A stretch of 64,000 bases of DNA, taken from positions 11,209,501 through 11,273,500 of the forward strand of contig NW_026262690.1 of the NCBI RefSeq assembly GCF_021869535.1. Reading direction: 5' to 3'. Of the stretch, positions 11,670 to 23,296 are shown piece by piece. A program made the position numbers and the translations under genes. Numbering within the stretch: the first letter of the stretch is position 1; every line of letters begins with the position of its first letter. The notes under the pieces were generated by a model that worked only from the letters and a program-made list of their open reading frames with translations, made no database searches and was not told the origin of the DNA. Source of the DNA: Mytilus californianus. Lineage: Eukaryota; Mollusca; Bivalvia; Mytilida; Mytilidae.

Positions 11670-12720
11670 TCATGAATTTGAAGGAACGAGTCCATACTTT
11701 CTTTTAATCAATTTGAAATGTAGTTGATTTTCACCTTGCATAAAATAGTTTCCTTTGATAACTTTAGTTCGAGGTTGATACGACACTCCCCAACTATCTG
11801 TTTCACGACTCTTTAACTGAGCTGTTAATGGGTAGTAATCAAACTCATCATCGTCACAAAGGACAGCAAATATGGTAGATGTAGACACTAGTTCATAAAT
11901 TGGAACTTCATTATCAGGGTCATCATTTTGGTCTTCGTCAACCGTTTCGATTTCCGGGACAATTGGTATCGGAGTAAATGTTCCTATAATGTTTGTGTTT
12001 TCGCATTGGTAAATGATACCTTCGAAACAATTATTGCAAGTGTATCATTATACTGTAAAGGTGTTATTAAAAGACGGTCATTATCAACAACTACTTGATG
12101 CACCCTACGAGTTCATGGTATTGGTTAAAAGTTTATAAAACATCCGGAAATTTCTGTTGATGTTTTCAGTGTATAGAAATAAACGACGTTTACAGTTACT
12201 TGATTTCGGAATGGAGAGATTACTTTGGCAAATTCAAATAAATCATGAGCAATTCGTACAGTTGCTGTTCCCCGAACGATGCTAAATTTGTTTGATTTTT
12301 TATAAGTCCTCCCGCGCATCTTGTGGGCCTTTAGCGTAAGACGTTTTGAAATATTTCGAATCTAAGATGATCATAACATAGTTCATCTAACGATTTGTGA
12401 AGATGACCTAAGCAATGTCTGCTCTTGTATTGGCAACTACAGCCATCGCAAAACTCGTGCATTGTATGGACGTGACAAGAAGTTGACGATAAATATTCAG
12501 ATTTATATTTTGGCACTTGAAAAGTAAAATACTGATCACGTTTTTCATCATCAAATTGTAATTTTTTTACGCATTTGCCGCTGACTGACACCCTTAAAAC
12601 GTTCATTGATGCTCTTGCCTGATCTGTTTGTTTTAGTTTTGTTTCTGAAATCGCTAATTTCATATCTTTAAGAAGATTTGGACCTAGTTTATTTTCAATT
12701 TTCCTCTGGTGAATATTCTA
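11670..12720 (-). pseudogene. Decayed protein-coding relic of unknown family
   Basis: Successive minus-strand frames have protein-like composition but are not one frame. 12717-12331 reads NIHQRKIENKLGPNLLKDM and on to a Cys/His cluster (HTMHEFCDGCSCQYKSRHC, then LGHLH), which loosely recalls SWIM-type or other small zinc-binding folds. 12319-12125 continues with MRGRTYKKSNKFSIVRG. 11990-11670 is acidic (ETVDEDQNDDPDNEVPIYEL), then has FAVLCDDDEFDYY and ends IKRKYGLVPSNS-stop. I recognise no named family. The order of charged, Cys/His and acidic segments suggests one gene or transposon protein broken by frameshifts, or exons of a degraded gene. The frame at 12925-13173 may be an upstream piece, but its start lies inside a MITE. 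Confidence 0.45.
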
Positions 12721-13150
12721 AAATATTGGTGCTTTGAAGCGTTTTTACAGTTGGCAATTTTTCATTTTGAAGTTTTGCTGCGAGTGTAAACAAGCGCATT
12801 CCTAGTGACTCTGGAAGGCTTTTTTAAATTTCTATAGTGCCCTGTGCTTTTTCATTTCATTTTGTTACAGAATGAATTTTCTCAGTATTTGTTGTTGTAA
12901 TAAAAGAGCCCCCCCCCCTTTTTTCTATATGATACTGGCGCTTCTTTCAAGGCGATTCTGTCGCTTTTCAATTTCTATCTTATTTTGCTCCCTCTCCTTT
13001 CTTTTTCTATTTTTACAGTTTTCTTTTACTATACATCCTTTTACTCTTTGGTTTCTTTCGCGAATGGCACTAGCAGATACAGATTTTGAATCTACAAAAC
13101 CGATTCGTTTTAATTGTGTACCTATATATTTATTATGATATTGTTTACTA

Positions 13151-13336
13151 AGACCCCGTTCACACTTGGACATTTAGATCGATTTAAACTAGATCGGTTC
13201 ACTTTAGATCGATTTAAGCCCAATGTGAACGCTTTAAATCGATCTTGAATCGGTCTAAACTAAAACACCAAAAGAGGTATAGTTTAGTTTGAATCGATCT
13301 AAAGTGAACCGATCTAACTCTATATGTGAACGCAGT
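13151..13336. mobile_element. MITE with GTTCACAC ends and internal foldback
   Basis: Left end AGACCCCGTTCACACTTGGA, right end with TATGTGAACGCAGTG. Inside, ACTAGATCGGTTCACTTTAG is mirrored by CTAAAGTGAACCGATCTAAC at about 13297-13317, so the element can fold. Many ATCGAT motifs occur. The ends resemble Harbinger/ISL2EU-type MITEs; that assignment is recalled, not tested. A partial relative lies at 18207-18315. Confidence 0.6.
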
Positions 13337-14283
13337 GATCGATGTAAACTAGTAGGATTGAATCGAAAATAATTGCGCATGTATGGCGGAAAAATTACAT
13401 AAAAGGGCTGAAAATTAACAAAAACTATAGGAACAGCAGTATCAACATTTGATCTTGTAATTCAAGTGAAACAATTACTTCGTCCATTATTTGTTTGCAA
13501 GCGTGTGTATCAACACATTAATTTGATTAAATATTTCTATTTATACGTAATGTTGTGCATTTTCGCATTTCAGAAACCTGCATTTTCAATATGATGTTAT
13601 ACCGTTATTTGTGTGAATTTAATCTAGAATATATGTTATAATTAGTATTGAACTAAAAAAAGATTTTAATCATGCTTTAATTTGTTTGGAAAACTTTTGT
13701 TGTCATATTCTAACGATTGAGAGACATAAATGTCCGTCGCTGGGTTCGCCGACCAGGTACATTAATTTATACCTATGTCCCTATCGCGGCCAAAAGTTAA
13801 ATGAAATTAAAAAAGTTTCGAGATATTTTCTCAGATATTTGATATATATGCAGTTATGAATAGATGTAGCTCTCCTACCGAAAGTTACCCGTCACCTGTC
13901 ATTTTATCTTATAACGGAAGCGTCTCGTAAAACAGACTGATCTTCAGACAAATATTTTACTTTATTTGTAAAATTTCCGTTTAGTTTGATCCAATTAAAG
14001 ACCAATCAGCCTATTCAGTTCTACCTGTGCGTTTGAATTTTTGTCTTGATTATGGAAACAAAATATGATGAAAAATATTGGGGTCATCGACCTCGTTTTG
14101 TCACTATAACAACCTCAGTTTCGTGTTTTTACCCAATATGAACAATCCATTGGATGTTAGATGTGTACTGATTGATATTTTAGTCTTAGATGCATGGTTT
14201 TGTTATTAGTTGTTATTTGCTTTGAACTTGCTGTCAGTAACTGTGACTACTCTAAGATCTGTACTTTATTGTTGTGGGGATGT
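13337..14283. other. Unassigned DNA
   Basis: No gene or repeat family recognised. Confidence 0.5.
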
Positions 14284-14500
14284 ATGAGGGTGTGGATGGG
14301 GGTTAACAGAATGGAGAATAATGGGCAAAAATTATAAAGAATAGAGAAAAAATGGACCAAATAAATAAAGAATAGAGAATAATGAGGTGCTAAAATATAA
14401 AGAATAGAGAATACTGGGCAAAAAAGTATAAAGAATAGAGAAAAATGGCCTAAACAATTAAAGAATACAGAAATGAAGGACACCCCATCCAGACCCTCAT
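14284..14500. mobile_element. Short element with 18-bp TIRs around a minisatellite
   Basis: ATGAGGGTGTGGATGGGG (14284-14301) is inverted with one mismatch at 14483-14500 (CCCCATCCAGACCCTCAT). Between them are about five units of the type TATAAAGAATAGAGAATAAT plus a short variable spacer. No coding capacity. A truncated relative in the opposite orientation is at 2066-2253. Confidence 0.75.
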
Positions 14501-14629
14501 GTATAAGTACCCCGCCACGTCCGGTTTGTGTTTTTTTAGATGTAGTTCTACTTTGTATCGATCGGATGAGTTAAGCCTTTTTCAACTGATATTTTAATAA
14601 TTTGTTCTTATGTTGAGCTATTACACCAA

Positions 14630-14960
14630 TGTCCCAGGTTTGGGGAGGGTTGGCGCCTTCAAACTAGTCAGCCACATTCTGTACGTGCCTGTCCCAAGTC
14701 AGGAGCCCGTAATTCAGTGGTTGTTGTTTGTTGCTGTATATCATATTTGTTTTTCGTTCATTATTTTGTACATAAATCAGGCCGTTAGTTTTCTCGTTTG
14801 AATTTTTTCTCATTTCGGGTCCTTTTATAGCCGACTATGCGGTATGGGTTTTGTTCCTTGTAGAAGACCGTACGGTGACCTATAGCTGTTAACGTCTTCG
14901 TCATTTGGTCTCTGGTGGAGAGTTGTCTCATTGGCAATCATACCACATCTTCTTATTTTT
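14630..14960 (-). repeat. Mussel interspersed repeat A, minus orientation
   Basis: Contains CTGTCCCAAGTCAGGAGCC, ATTCAGTGGTTGTTGTTTG, TATAGCCGACTATGCGGTAT, AAGACCGTACGGTGACCTAT and ends GTTGTCTCATTGGCAATCAT then ACCACATCTTC. These modules recur through the window in both orientations and are known to me as very abundant in mussel DNA. This is one of the longest copies here. Confidence 0.8.
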
Positions 14961-15957
14961 AAATCAACACATTAGTTGATTGTTATTTAAAAATTTAAAT
15001 AATTCATTTATATCGAACCAACATCCTTAGTTTTTTTTTCTCTCTCGCGTTAAACTGTAGATTTGAATCTATCAATTAAAGATTCTAGCATTTATGTTCC
15101 AAGGTGTTTTGATCATTAAAAAGTATAATTAATTTCATTGTCATAAAAAATATTATGTAAGAATGAAAAACATTTCCAGTATAAAAAATATCTACCAGTG
15201 ATTTCGTAATTAAAATATCTAGAAGGTAAGAGCTTTGGGTACTTTTTCACATACTATTAAAGACGGGTTTTGCTTTCCAGTTCGCCTTTATTATATTTGT
15301 TCGAAGTTTTGGAATTGAAAACTATATAAATGTATATATAAAAATGTGGAAAATTAAAAGTAGAAATGGAATATGCCTTAAAATCAATACTTTTTTTCAT
15401 TTTGTAACTCTAATGATCCCTATTAATGCTGATTTTGCGCGTGTGGACAAGTAACACCGCAACGTATGACAAGCGTTGTTTTAACGCTATTTTCGTCTGT
15501 GTTTAAACTTTAAAAAAAGAGGTATTCCTAAAAGAGCAGTCTTTGGTGTTAATGACGTATGTTTTACTTATGACGCCATCGTTAACTGGACGCGTCTGAC
15601 CAGGACGAAAAGCTCACTTTGTTTTTTTTGGACAAGCCGAAACAAGTAAAAACATATGGAAAGGGGGAGAAGGTAAGAGTAATTATAATTCAAATAGATT
15701 ATTCTGGAAATAATATATCATTTTATTGACAAGGAAAAAAGATAAAAGTTTTGTTACAATATTTCAAAAGATCGTTGTAGAATTTACGATTATTTGACAA
15801 TTTTATTTCTGTCACAAAACGCAAATCTCTTATTTTACAAAGAGCTCTTCAAAATTAGAACGAATGCTGCAGACACAAATCACAAATCCACCCTTCCTGT
15901 GTCAAAATTATACAATAAATACAAACTTACTATGTCTTCCATTAGTAAATATTGTTT
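14961..15957. other. Unassigned DNA
   Basis: No gene or known repeat seen. Confidence 0.5.
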
Positions 15958-16080
15958 AATAAGTATGTCCTATATTGTTTAAAGTATGTCATATATTGTT
16001 TAAAGTATGTCATATATTGTTTAAAGTATGTCATATATTGTTTAAAGTATGTCCTATATTGTTTTAAAGTATGTCCTATA
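15958..16080. repeat. 21-bp minisatellite, left half
   Basis: About six copies of AGTATGTCCTATATTGTTTAA (variant CATATATT). The array is interrupted by the insertion at 16081-17277 and resumes at 17278. Confidence 0.9.
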
Positions 16081-17277
16081 GGAGGGTAGGAATGCCCTTT
16101 ACCGTCAGGAGTCAAACGGTCAGTTTCGGCTACCGTTAGCGTCAAATTGGTTAAATTTTACCGTGATTCGTCAAAATATCGTTTAATATCGTGTTTCGGT
16201 AGAGTCTCAAATAATTATCGTTTTCTTTATTTACGGGAAAAATTTTACGTGATTCGTCAAAATCAGTCGATTTTTTTTTATCTTCTGAAAGAAAGTGTAC
16301 ATTTTATCGTCATGCACCAAAATTACCGTTAACGTCATTTGGCAAGACTTTATTACCGTTATTCGTCATTATTAACCAACTTACTACAAAATGTATAAAA
16401 ATGCCCATGCTTTATAAATGGAAAATTTCGACAACTGGTCATTATGAACGGAGAAATTGCTACAGCCAGTCATTACGAAATCTCAGTCATGCATTAGAAA
16501 ATCACACCCGTGCATTACGAAATCACAGCCATGCATTATGAACAGATGAAACGGGACATCAATTAAATCAAAATTTCGTTTATTTCTTTAAATAAGTGTC
16601 ATTTAAAAAAAAGTTTAAATGATGTTCAGTGTTTTGTAACGTCTTGAAACGGAAATATTTCACAGCCTTTTCGAGTATTTTCGATTCCGTTGATCAATCA
16701 TCATAATGCAGATGTTTCAAGAGTAATTAGAATAGTTAAACTGTCTGATTTATTCTTCTCAGCTACTTTATGTTTGCTAGATAAAATGAATTGTAATAGC
16801 ATAAAATAAAGTACATTTGTACTTGGATGAGAAATTAGAAATTACATCTGACAATGTTGACCAAAAATCCATTGTGAACGCGAAAAGACAAGTTAAGCTA
16901 TGAATTCATGTATCTTCTTCACGGTAAGTTTCTTACTCTAAGTTTAATCGAAGAATTAAAAACCATTTAATAAAAGTGTTATGAACTGGCTGTTTCTGTA
17001 TTGGCCCTGTTATAGATTCTATGAACCCGAGACTCGAAGACTGTTCTTCAATGAAGTTGGTTAATAAAAGTATCAATATATGGACTTTTTCTTATTGGCC
17101 CTGTAACATGCCCTTGGTATAAATAATGGCCTCGGACAGTTGAAATGGCCCTCGGCGTTGCCTCGGGGCCATTACAACCATCCTTGGCCATTATTTATAC
17201 CTCGGGCATGTTACAGGGCCAATATGAAAAAGTCAATACATTAATACTATATGAATGTACCTCTATTACGACCCTCC
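16081..17277. mobile_element. 1.2-kb non-autonomous DNA element inserted in the minisatellite
   Basis: Begins GGAGGGTAGGAAT and ends with the inverted relative ATTACGACCCTCC. It is flanked on both sides by TATA (16077-16080 and 17278-17281). Removing it plus one TATA restores a perfect 21-bp minisatellite period. The left subterminal region repeats an ACCGTNATTCGTCAA-type motif about six times (16101-16370), followed by about four CATGCATTACGAAATCACAG-type units (16460-16545). It also contains the nested palindrome at 17083-17234. No transposase is encoded. Four-base duplications occur in several DNA-transposon superfamilies; I do not assign one. Confidence 0.75.
17083..17234. repeat. 152-bp palindrome P3
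   Basis: Left arm GACTTTTTCTTATTGGCCCT then GTAACATGCCC and GGTATAAATAATGGCC; the right arm is its complement (GGCCATTATTTATACC, GGGCATGTTACAGGGCCAAT, AAAAAGTC). The centre is GC-rich (GGCCCTCGGCGTTGCCTCGG). It is probably a separate foldback insertion nested in the 1.2-kb element. Confidence 0.85.
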
Positions 17278-17345
17278 TATAGTGTTTAAAGTATGTCTTA
17301 TATTGTTTAAGTATGTCCTGTATTGTTTAAAGTATGTCCTATATT
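17278..17345. repeat. 21-bp minisatellite, right half
   Basis: Three to four further units of AGTATGTCCTATATTGTTTAA (variants CTTATATT, CTGTATT). Same array as 15958-16080. Confidence 0.88.
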
Positions 17346-18206
17346 GTTCATTTTGTTAAATCCGTTGAAATGTCACACTTGCCATTTTCGGCGTATTTGT
17401 TAATAATTTATTACGTTTCTAATGAATAACAATAGGCACTTGCGGTTTTTTTTAAGATCTGAAATGTTATTTAAACATGAAAAGATGTTCTTTAAGTGTA
17501 TGACATAAAAATATGAAGAAGTTTCAAGGGAAAATATTACAAAGAAAATAAACACGATCTTTTTGTTTGTGTCTAGTCATTTTAGTTAAAAGTATGATAA
17601 GTGATATGAAATAATGTTGGAGGGGGGAAAAATTGAAATTATAGCACACAAAATACACATTTCAGGAAAACCATTTTCGACTATATGTCGAAAATATTAA
17701 CGACACATACAGCGACTACTTTTATCTAGTCATAATGTCACACTATATATTTTTTCCCCGTGCCTGAGGGACATTAACAATGATAATCAGTACCGATCAA
17801 AATTTAATCATTTATTCCTTTTGTCACGGTTTTGTTTTTAGATCTAAAATAATTTTGAAAACGAAATTACTATACTACCTCTAAAAAATACCCCGTTCAA
17901 AACGTTATAAACATTAACCGGCGTAACGTCGCACATAGAAGTCCCGATGGGGGAGTGACAAGCAAAAAAAAAAGGTCCACATAGTCTAGTTATTATATTT
18001 AGTGCGTATACAGTAATTTTTCGGGAAAAACAAATTGGGGGGGGGGGGGGGTGGGGGGGGCAAAAAACATACTTTTGGCCCCCCTCCCCCAATGACGTTT
18101 TAATCCTACGTATACATATATGTTAACTTAATTTGCGCTGCATATGCAAAGAACGAAAATGCACAAATAAATTATTTACCACATTGCCGTAATAAATCGT
18201 GTGTAA
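17346..18206. other. Unassigned DNA with G-rich tract
   Basis: No gene recognised. A run of 15 G, one T and 8 G lies at 18037-18060; a CCCCCTCCCCC tract follows at about 18079. Confidence 0.5.
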
Positions 18207-18315
18207 GACCTCGTTCACACTAGCATTGTTTTAATCGATCTTAATAAAACCAGTTAGCGTTCACAACGATCTCTATCGATCTAATCTGAACCACTAAGTT
18301 CACACAACAACAAAA
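18207..18315. mobile_element. Partial relative of the GTTCACAC MITE
   Basis: AGACCTCGTTCACACTAGC followed by AATCGATCTTAATAAAACC, GCGTTCACAACGATC and ATCGATCTAATCTGAACC. Same motifs as 13151-13336 but without a clear right end. Confidence 0.5.
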
Positions 18316-18370
18316 AATGCAATCGATCTGACCTATTATTACCCGGGAAATTGTAAACAGTTAACACTGT

Positions 18371-18484
18371 GTTATAGAGAAAGTCCAAATAACTGTCCAT
18401 TCCTGGGAAATAATGGAGCGGAGGCCCGTAGGGCCGACGCCCGTTATTTCCCAGGAATGGACAGTTATTTGGACTTTCGCTAAC
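18371..18484. repeat. 114-bp palindrome P4
   Basis: Left arm AAAGTCCAAATAACTGTCCA then TTCCTGGGAAATAA is mirrored by TTATTTCCCAGGAATGGACA then GTTATTTGGACTTT. The loop is GC-rich (GGAGCGGAGGCCCGTAGGGC then CGACGCCC). The arms are almost perfectly complementary. Confidence 0.88.
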
Positions 18485-19277
18485 TTAAAATACACCTTAA
18501 ATATTAAAAAAAATCTTCAGATGTTAACATTTTAAAGAATTTTATTTCATTTTGTAATGGTTTTCTTTTCATTTTCCCCGCGTTGTGCCAAATAATCCAC
18601 AGGCTAAATTTGATGCCCATCAAAATCCAAATGCATTTAACTTTTATATATCTAGTGGATGCCAGGCCTTAAATCTTTTCAAACTGCACAGGTAAGTCTG
18701 TACGCAGAGTAGTTTTTGTGGTGTAAATACAGCCATATTTGTCCATTTGTTATGATGAACCTTAAATAAAATTAAACAAGAAAACAGTGTTTCGTGCATA
18801 ACTCAACATTTGTTTTCCTTTGCTCATAGCAACGAAAAAAATGTTATGCATATTTTAGATGAGTCTAAAGTAGCAATACAAGCAAACTGAAAATATTTTC
18901 CATTCTTCCCTAAATTTCCTAATTTAGAAAAAAAACCGCGTGATTAAAAACAATTTTCGATACTGTTCTGTATGTCTTTAACTTAAGTGGAAAACTTCTT
19001 TTTGTTTTTATTTAAACATTTCAAGAATAACGCCGTCATTTGCGCTGCCAATATAACTGTTATATTTGCCACTGGACAAATAACAACAGTGAAGGAAGTC
19101 GATTGTGTTACGCGTTTCTGTTAAAAATTGAATAAAAAAAAAACCCGCCCAATATTTAACACAAGCCTTATTCAAATGTTATTCATACCCCCTCAAATTC
19201 TATTCATTAATCTATATTCAAATTATAACAACGAACAATCAAATGATATACTGAATACGCCATTTTAATATAAAAAT
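18485..19277. other. Unassigned DNA
   Basis: No gene or known repeat recognised. Confidence 0.5.
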
Positions 19278-19435
19278 AAGGAGATGAGGTATGATTTCCA
19301 ATGAGACAACTATCCACCAAAGTTCAAATAAAGTGGATGTAAGCAATTATAGGCAACCGTACGGCCTTCAACAATGAGAAAAACCCATACCGTATAGTCG
19401 GCTATAAAAGGCCCCAACATGAAAAATATGAAACA
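19278..19435 (+). repeat. Mussel interspersed repeat A, plus orientation
   Basis: GAGATGAGGTATGATTTCCA, ATGAGACAACTATCCACCAA, AACCGTACGGCCTTCAACAA and CCGTATAGTCGGCTATAAAA in order: the complement of the copy at 14630-14960. Confidence 0.8.
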
Positions 19436-19719
19436 ATTCAATTGAAAAAACTTTTTGACCATTTCAGTTTCTTGAACTTTTTATTCTATTAAACCACACT
19501 ATTATTGTAGAAACTATCCGAGCACATATTAAAATGAAACAAACGAAATGTTGCTGTACAAAATCAAAATACAACACTTCAAATTCCAAGGAATTGATAT
19601 CTTAAACGGTAAAATTAAAAGCAAATCTTTAGTTTAAACAGTATTTATTAATGAAAAATTACAAGAATAAAATATTACAATACAATGTTAGATAAAGTTC
19701 AAATATGGGATTCGGAAAC

Positions 19720-19735
19720 AAGTTTGGAAAAACTT
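19720..19735 (-). other. 3' UTR stem-loop of LINE copy 2
   Basis: AAGTTT / AAACTT stem with a GGAA loop, flanked by GGGATTCGGAAAC and TAAATCCGTCTCC. Stem bases differ from copy 1 at several pairs yet still pair. Confidence 0.6.
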
Positions 19736-19838
19736 ATATAAATCCGTCTCCCAAAAAAAAAAAAAAATATCTATTTAACACATATTACGTGCCAACAGTA
19801 TATTCAGTTTAAGGTAGCATATGATAAATTGAATAAAT

Positions 19839-19860
19839 ACACACACACACACACACACAC
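19839..19860. repeat. (AC)11 microsatellite
   Basis: Eleven AC dinucleotides in the 3' UTR region of LINE copy 2. Confidence 0.9.
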
Positions 19861-22800
19861 AAAAAATACAACTAACAAATAAAATAAAAAGAAAGAAAAT
19901 GTGAAAAAAAAATGAAACAGTCAACTCTACTTTACTTTCTTGATAGATAGTCACTGAAACCAACACACATGTCCGATTATAGTCATTTACGACGGACAAT
20001 CCACTTTTTTTTTATATATATAGTCCCCATATAAGATAATCTTAAGATTAAAACAAGAGACCGTCCCGATAGTATCCCAACGAATTTCATTATATTTTGG
20101 ACATTTGAGGAAGTAATGAGAGGTAGTTTCTACACGACCACAGGAACACAGTGCGTTTTCGATAAGATTTTTTTTAAATAGATGGTCCCTTAGAACACTA
20201 CTCTGGAGTCTGAGTCTTGCTAAACATATCTGTTCTCTTCTACAGCCTAAGTGAAAATACAAAGGTATTTTATTATATTAATATTTTGAGAGAGATACGT
20301 CTTAAAACCCGATTTTGATTGATTTAAACGAATGTTGTCTGGAATATCATTCCAAAGGTTTATAACGGCTGGTAGAAATGACTTTTGGTAATAGCTTGTT
20401 CTGCATAATATAGTTTGTAAATTTGAAGACCCCTAGTCCTGTGGTCGTGTAGATCTAGCCTCTGATTTGGAACTAATACAGAAAGATAATCAGGACATTC
20501 TCCGTGAAACATTTGGTGAAATTTTAATAACTTATGTTTATTACGCCGAGACTGGAGAGTTTCCAAACCGGTTTCATCGTACAGCAACTGTCTCGATGTT
20601 ATCTTAGTACCACCTGTAACAATTTTTGCTGCTTCTATTTGTAAGTTTTCCAGAGATGTTTTTAAATAATCAGGTATGTTTTCCCAGACAATGTCCCCAT
20701 ATTTCTAAGACTGGGCGTACAAAAGATAAATAAATAGTTTCTAAATTGTTCCTTTTAAGTTTAAACTTTAGCTTTCGGAATAATGCTAATCTTGGAATAG
20801 CTTTATCAATAATCATTTTTACATGATTATTCCAGCTTCCATCTTCATTTATAATAACCCCTAAATGCTTGTGCGACTCAACTTCTTTTATGATATTATT
20901 ATTCATATACACTGGTGGGTGATGAGGTTTATGGTGCTTTTTTGAAATGGTCATTATTTCTGTTTTGTTTGGGTTGAAATTGACAAGCCATTGTTTAGAC
21001 CAATTATATATTTTCTCAATATCTTTATTTAGCTTTTTCTGCCGCTTCATATTCGTTATCAACCACTATATAAATTGAAGTGTCGTCAGCAAAAAGTTTA
21101 ATATCACATTCTATATCATTAACTATGTCATTTATATAAATAAGAAATAAAATAGGACCCAAGATAGACCCTTGGGGTACCCCAGCTGAGACATGCTCGT
21201 TGTTGGACGTTTCTCCGCAAATGACAACCTGTTGCCTTCTTGAGTTTAAATAGCTTTCAAACCAAAGTAGCAATTTTCCATTAATTCCGATTTTTTAAAG
21301 CTTACAGAGTAAGCCTTTATGCCAGACTCGGTCGAAAGCTCGACTTATGTCACAGAAAATTACCCTTACCTCTTTCCCTGCATCTAATGCTTTACCAAAA
21401 TCGTTAATTATACATAGCAGTTGGTTTACCGTCGAATCACCAGGGACAAAACCAGACTGGAATTTTGTTAATAAAGAATTTGTAATAATGAAGTTAAAAA
21501 GGTATTTAAAAATGCATCTCTCCATTGTCTTACCAATGTTAGACAGCAAAGATATTGGTCTATAATAAAGGAAAAATTCTGGGCCACCTTTGTTCTTATA
21601 GACAGGGATAACATTCGCTAGTTTCCACACATCTTGAAATCTCCCTGTTAGAAGGGATAAATTAAAAAGTTTTGTAAACGGATACTTCAAGACAGTTGCT
21701 GCCGACCTCAGGAGTCTTGGACTGATTAAATCAGGCCCTGTAGCTTTACAAGCACATCTTCAACATCCTGCTCACTTATAATCAGTTCCTCTAGTTTTTT
21801 AATTTCATCATATTCTAATATTGGTAATACAGTATTTGAATTATCAACAGAAGACTGTGCGCAGAAATAATCGTTAAAATAATTAGCTTTGTCGTAATCA
21901 CTTTCTATATATTGGTTATTGAAAATTAAAGTAGGATAGACTGATTTTTTTATTTGGTAGTCCGATCAAATTTTTAATTGTTTTCCACCATTGTTTTGTG
22001 CTTATTGTGTGTATACTATCAACTTTATTGACTTGCTTTTCCAAGAATTTTTTTTTACTTGATCGAACGTAGCTTATGCATTTATTTCTTATTCGTCGAA
22101 AATTTGTCCAATCAATTTCATTGTTTGTTATTTTTGCTTTTTTATGTAATCTCTTACGCTTTCGAATCATTTTTCTTATATTCGAATTCATCCAAGGTGG
22201 ATCATGTTTCCTAACCTGAACCAGTTTGTTTGGGATTGATTTTTCTGCCGCTTCAAGAATTTTTTCCGTAATATTTACCTCCTCGGTATTTATGTTTTGA
22301 TTATCAATTAGAGTATCCCAGTTAATTTTAAGGAGTTCGTTTTTAAACAAATCATAATCGCCTAAGTGATATTGCCAAATTTTCCTTTTAAAGGATTTTG
22401 TTAATTGTTTTTCGATATTTATTACTCCACTTATAGGACAATGATAGCGTACAGAATTTTCAAGGATGTTTTCACCAACTTCTGAGTACAGTATTATATC
22501 CGGATCATTTACCATAATTAGATCTAGTAACGACACTGACCTTTCACAAAAATATGTAGCATCAGTTATTATTTGATATAAGCTATTTTGGTTACATATT
22601 TAACTTTTGTTTGCTATGATTAAGTTGGTCATCGTTAAAATCACCGCAAATTATAATTTTATCTGCATTCGAAATTATGGCGAGATCTATTGAATAATTT
22701 ATTTTTTCCCAGATTTGGTTATCTGAATCTGGCGGTCTATAAAAATTCCCAAACAATATATTTATTCCTTTAACATGAATTTTGACCCATACACATTCCA

Positions 22801-23122
22801 ATCATTTAAATTCAGGTTTTTCTTCACTAAAAATATTTTCTTTCACATAAATAGCCATACCCCCTCCTACTTTATGATTTCTATCAGTTCTGTATGGTTT
22901 ATTAAAAGATTCCAATTTAATATCGCTGTCATCAGTATGTTGATTGAACCAGGTTTCGGTAAATTACAAAATATCTCTGTCGCTAAACTCAGCTTGAATT
23001 ATGTCTCGTTTCGCTAGGAAACTTTGTGAATTTAAACATGTAAAGGTTAGAAACTGACTACCAGTGAGCAAGGAGTCGGTATGTGTTGAACAGCTACTAC
23101 AACTACTTGTAGAATTTACAGT

Positions 23123-23149
23123 TGGACCGGGATATTTTTCTATATCACC
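23123..23149 (-). other. 2A-like motif GDIEKYPGP in LINE copy 2
   Basis: Same position as the motif of copy 1, after a hydrophobic segment (VLSLLVILLTIIKAINIA). It fits G-D-(V/I)-E-x-N-P-G-P except that Asn is Tyr. Copy 1 keeps the Asn but lost the Asp, so together they point to an ancestral canonical 2A. Confidence 0.7.
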
Positions 23150-23296
23150 AGCTCTATACATAATATTAAATAACCATAAACACGTGGCAATATTTATTGC
23201 CTTTATGATGGTCAGTAAAATCACCAACAACGACAATACGCTCAAATTTATGTTCTGAAAATCATCAAGTTTATGTTCTTGTTTTGAGTAATAGTT

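Noticed and set aside
12925..13173. Charged 82-codon minus frame (RKRKEREQNKIEIEKRQNR)
   Set aside because: Composition is protein-like but the start lies inside the MITE at 13151 and the frame runs into a C/G homopolymer; kept only as a possible piece of the nearby relic.
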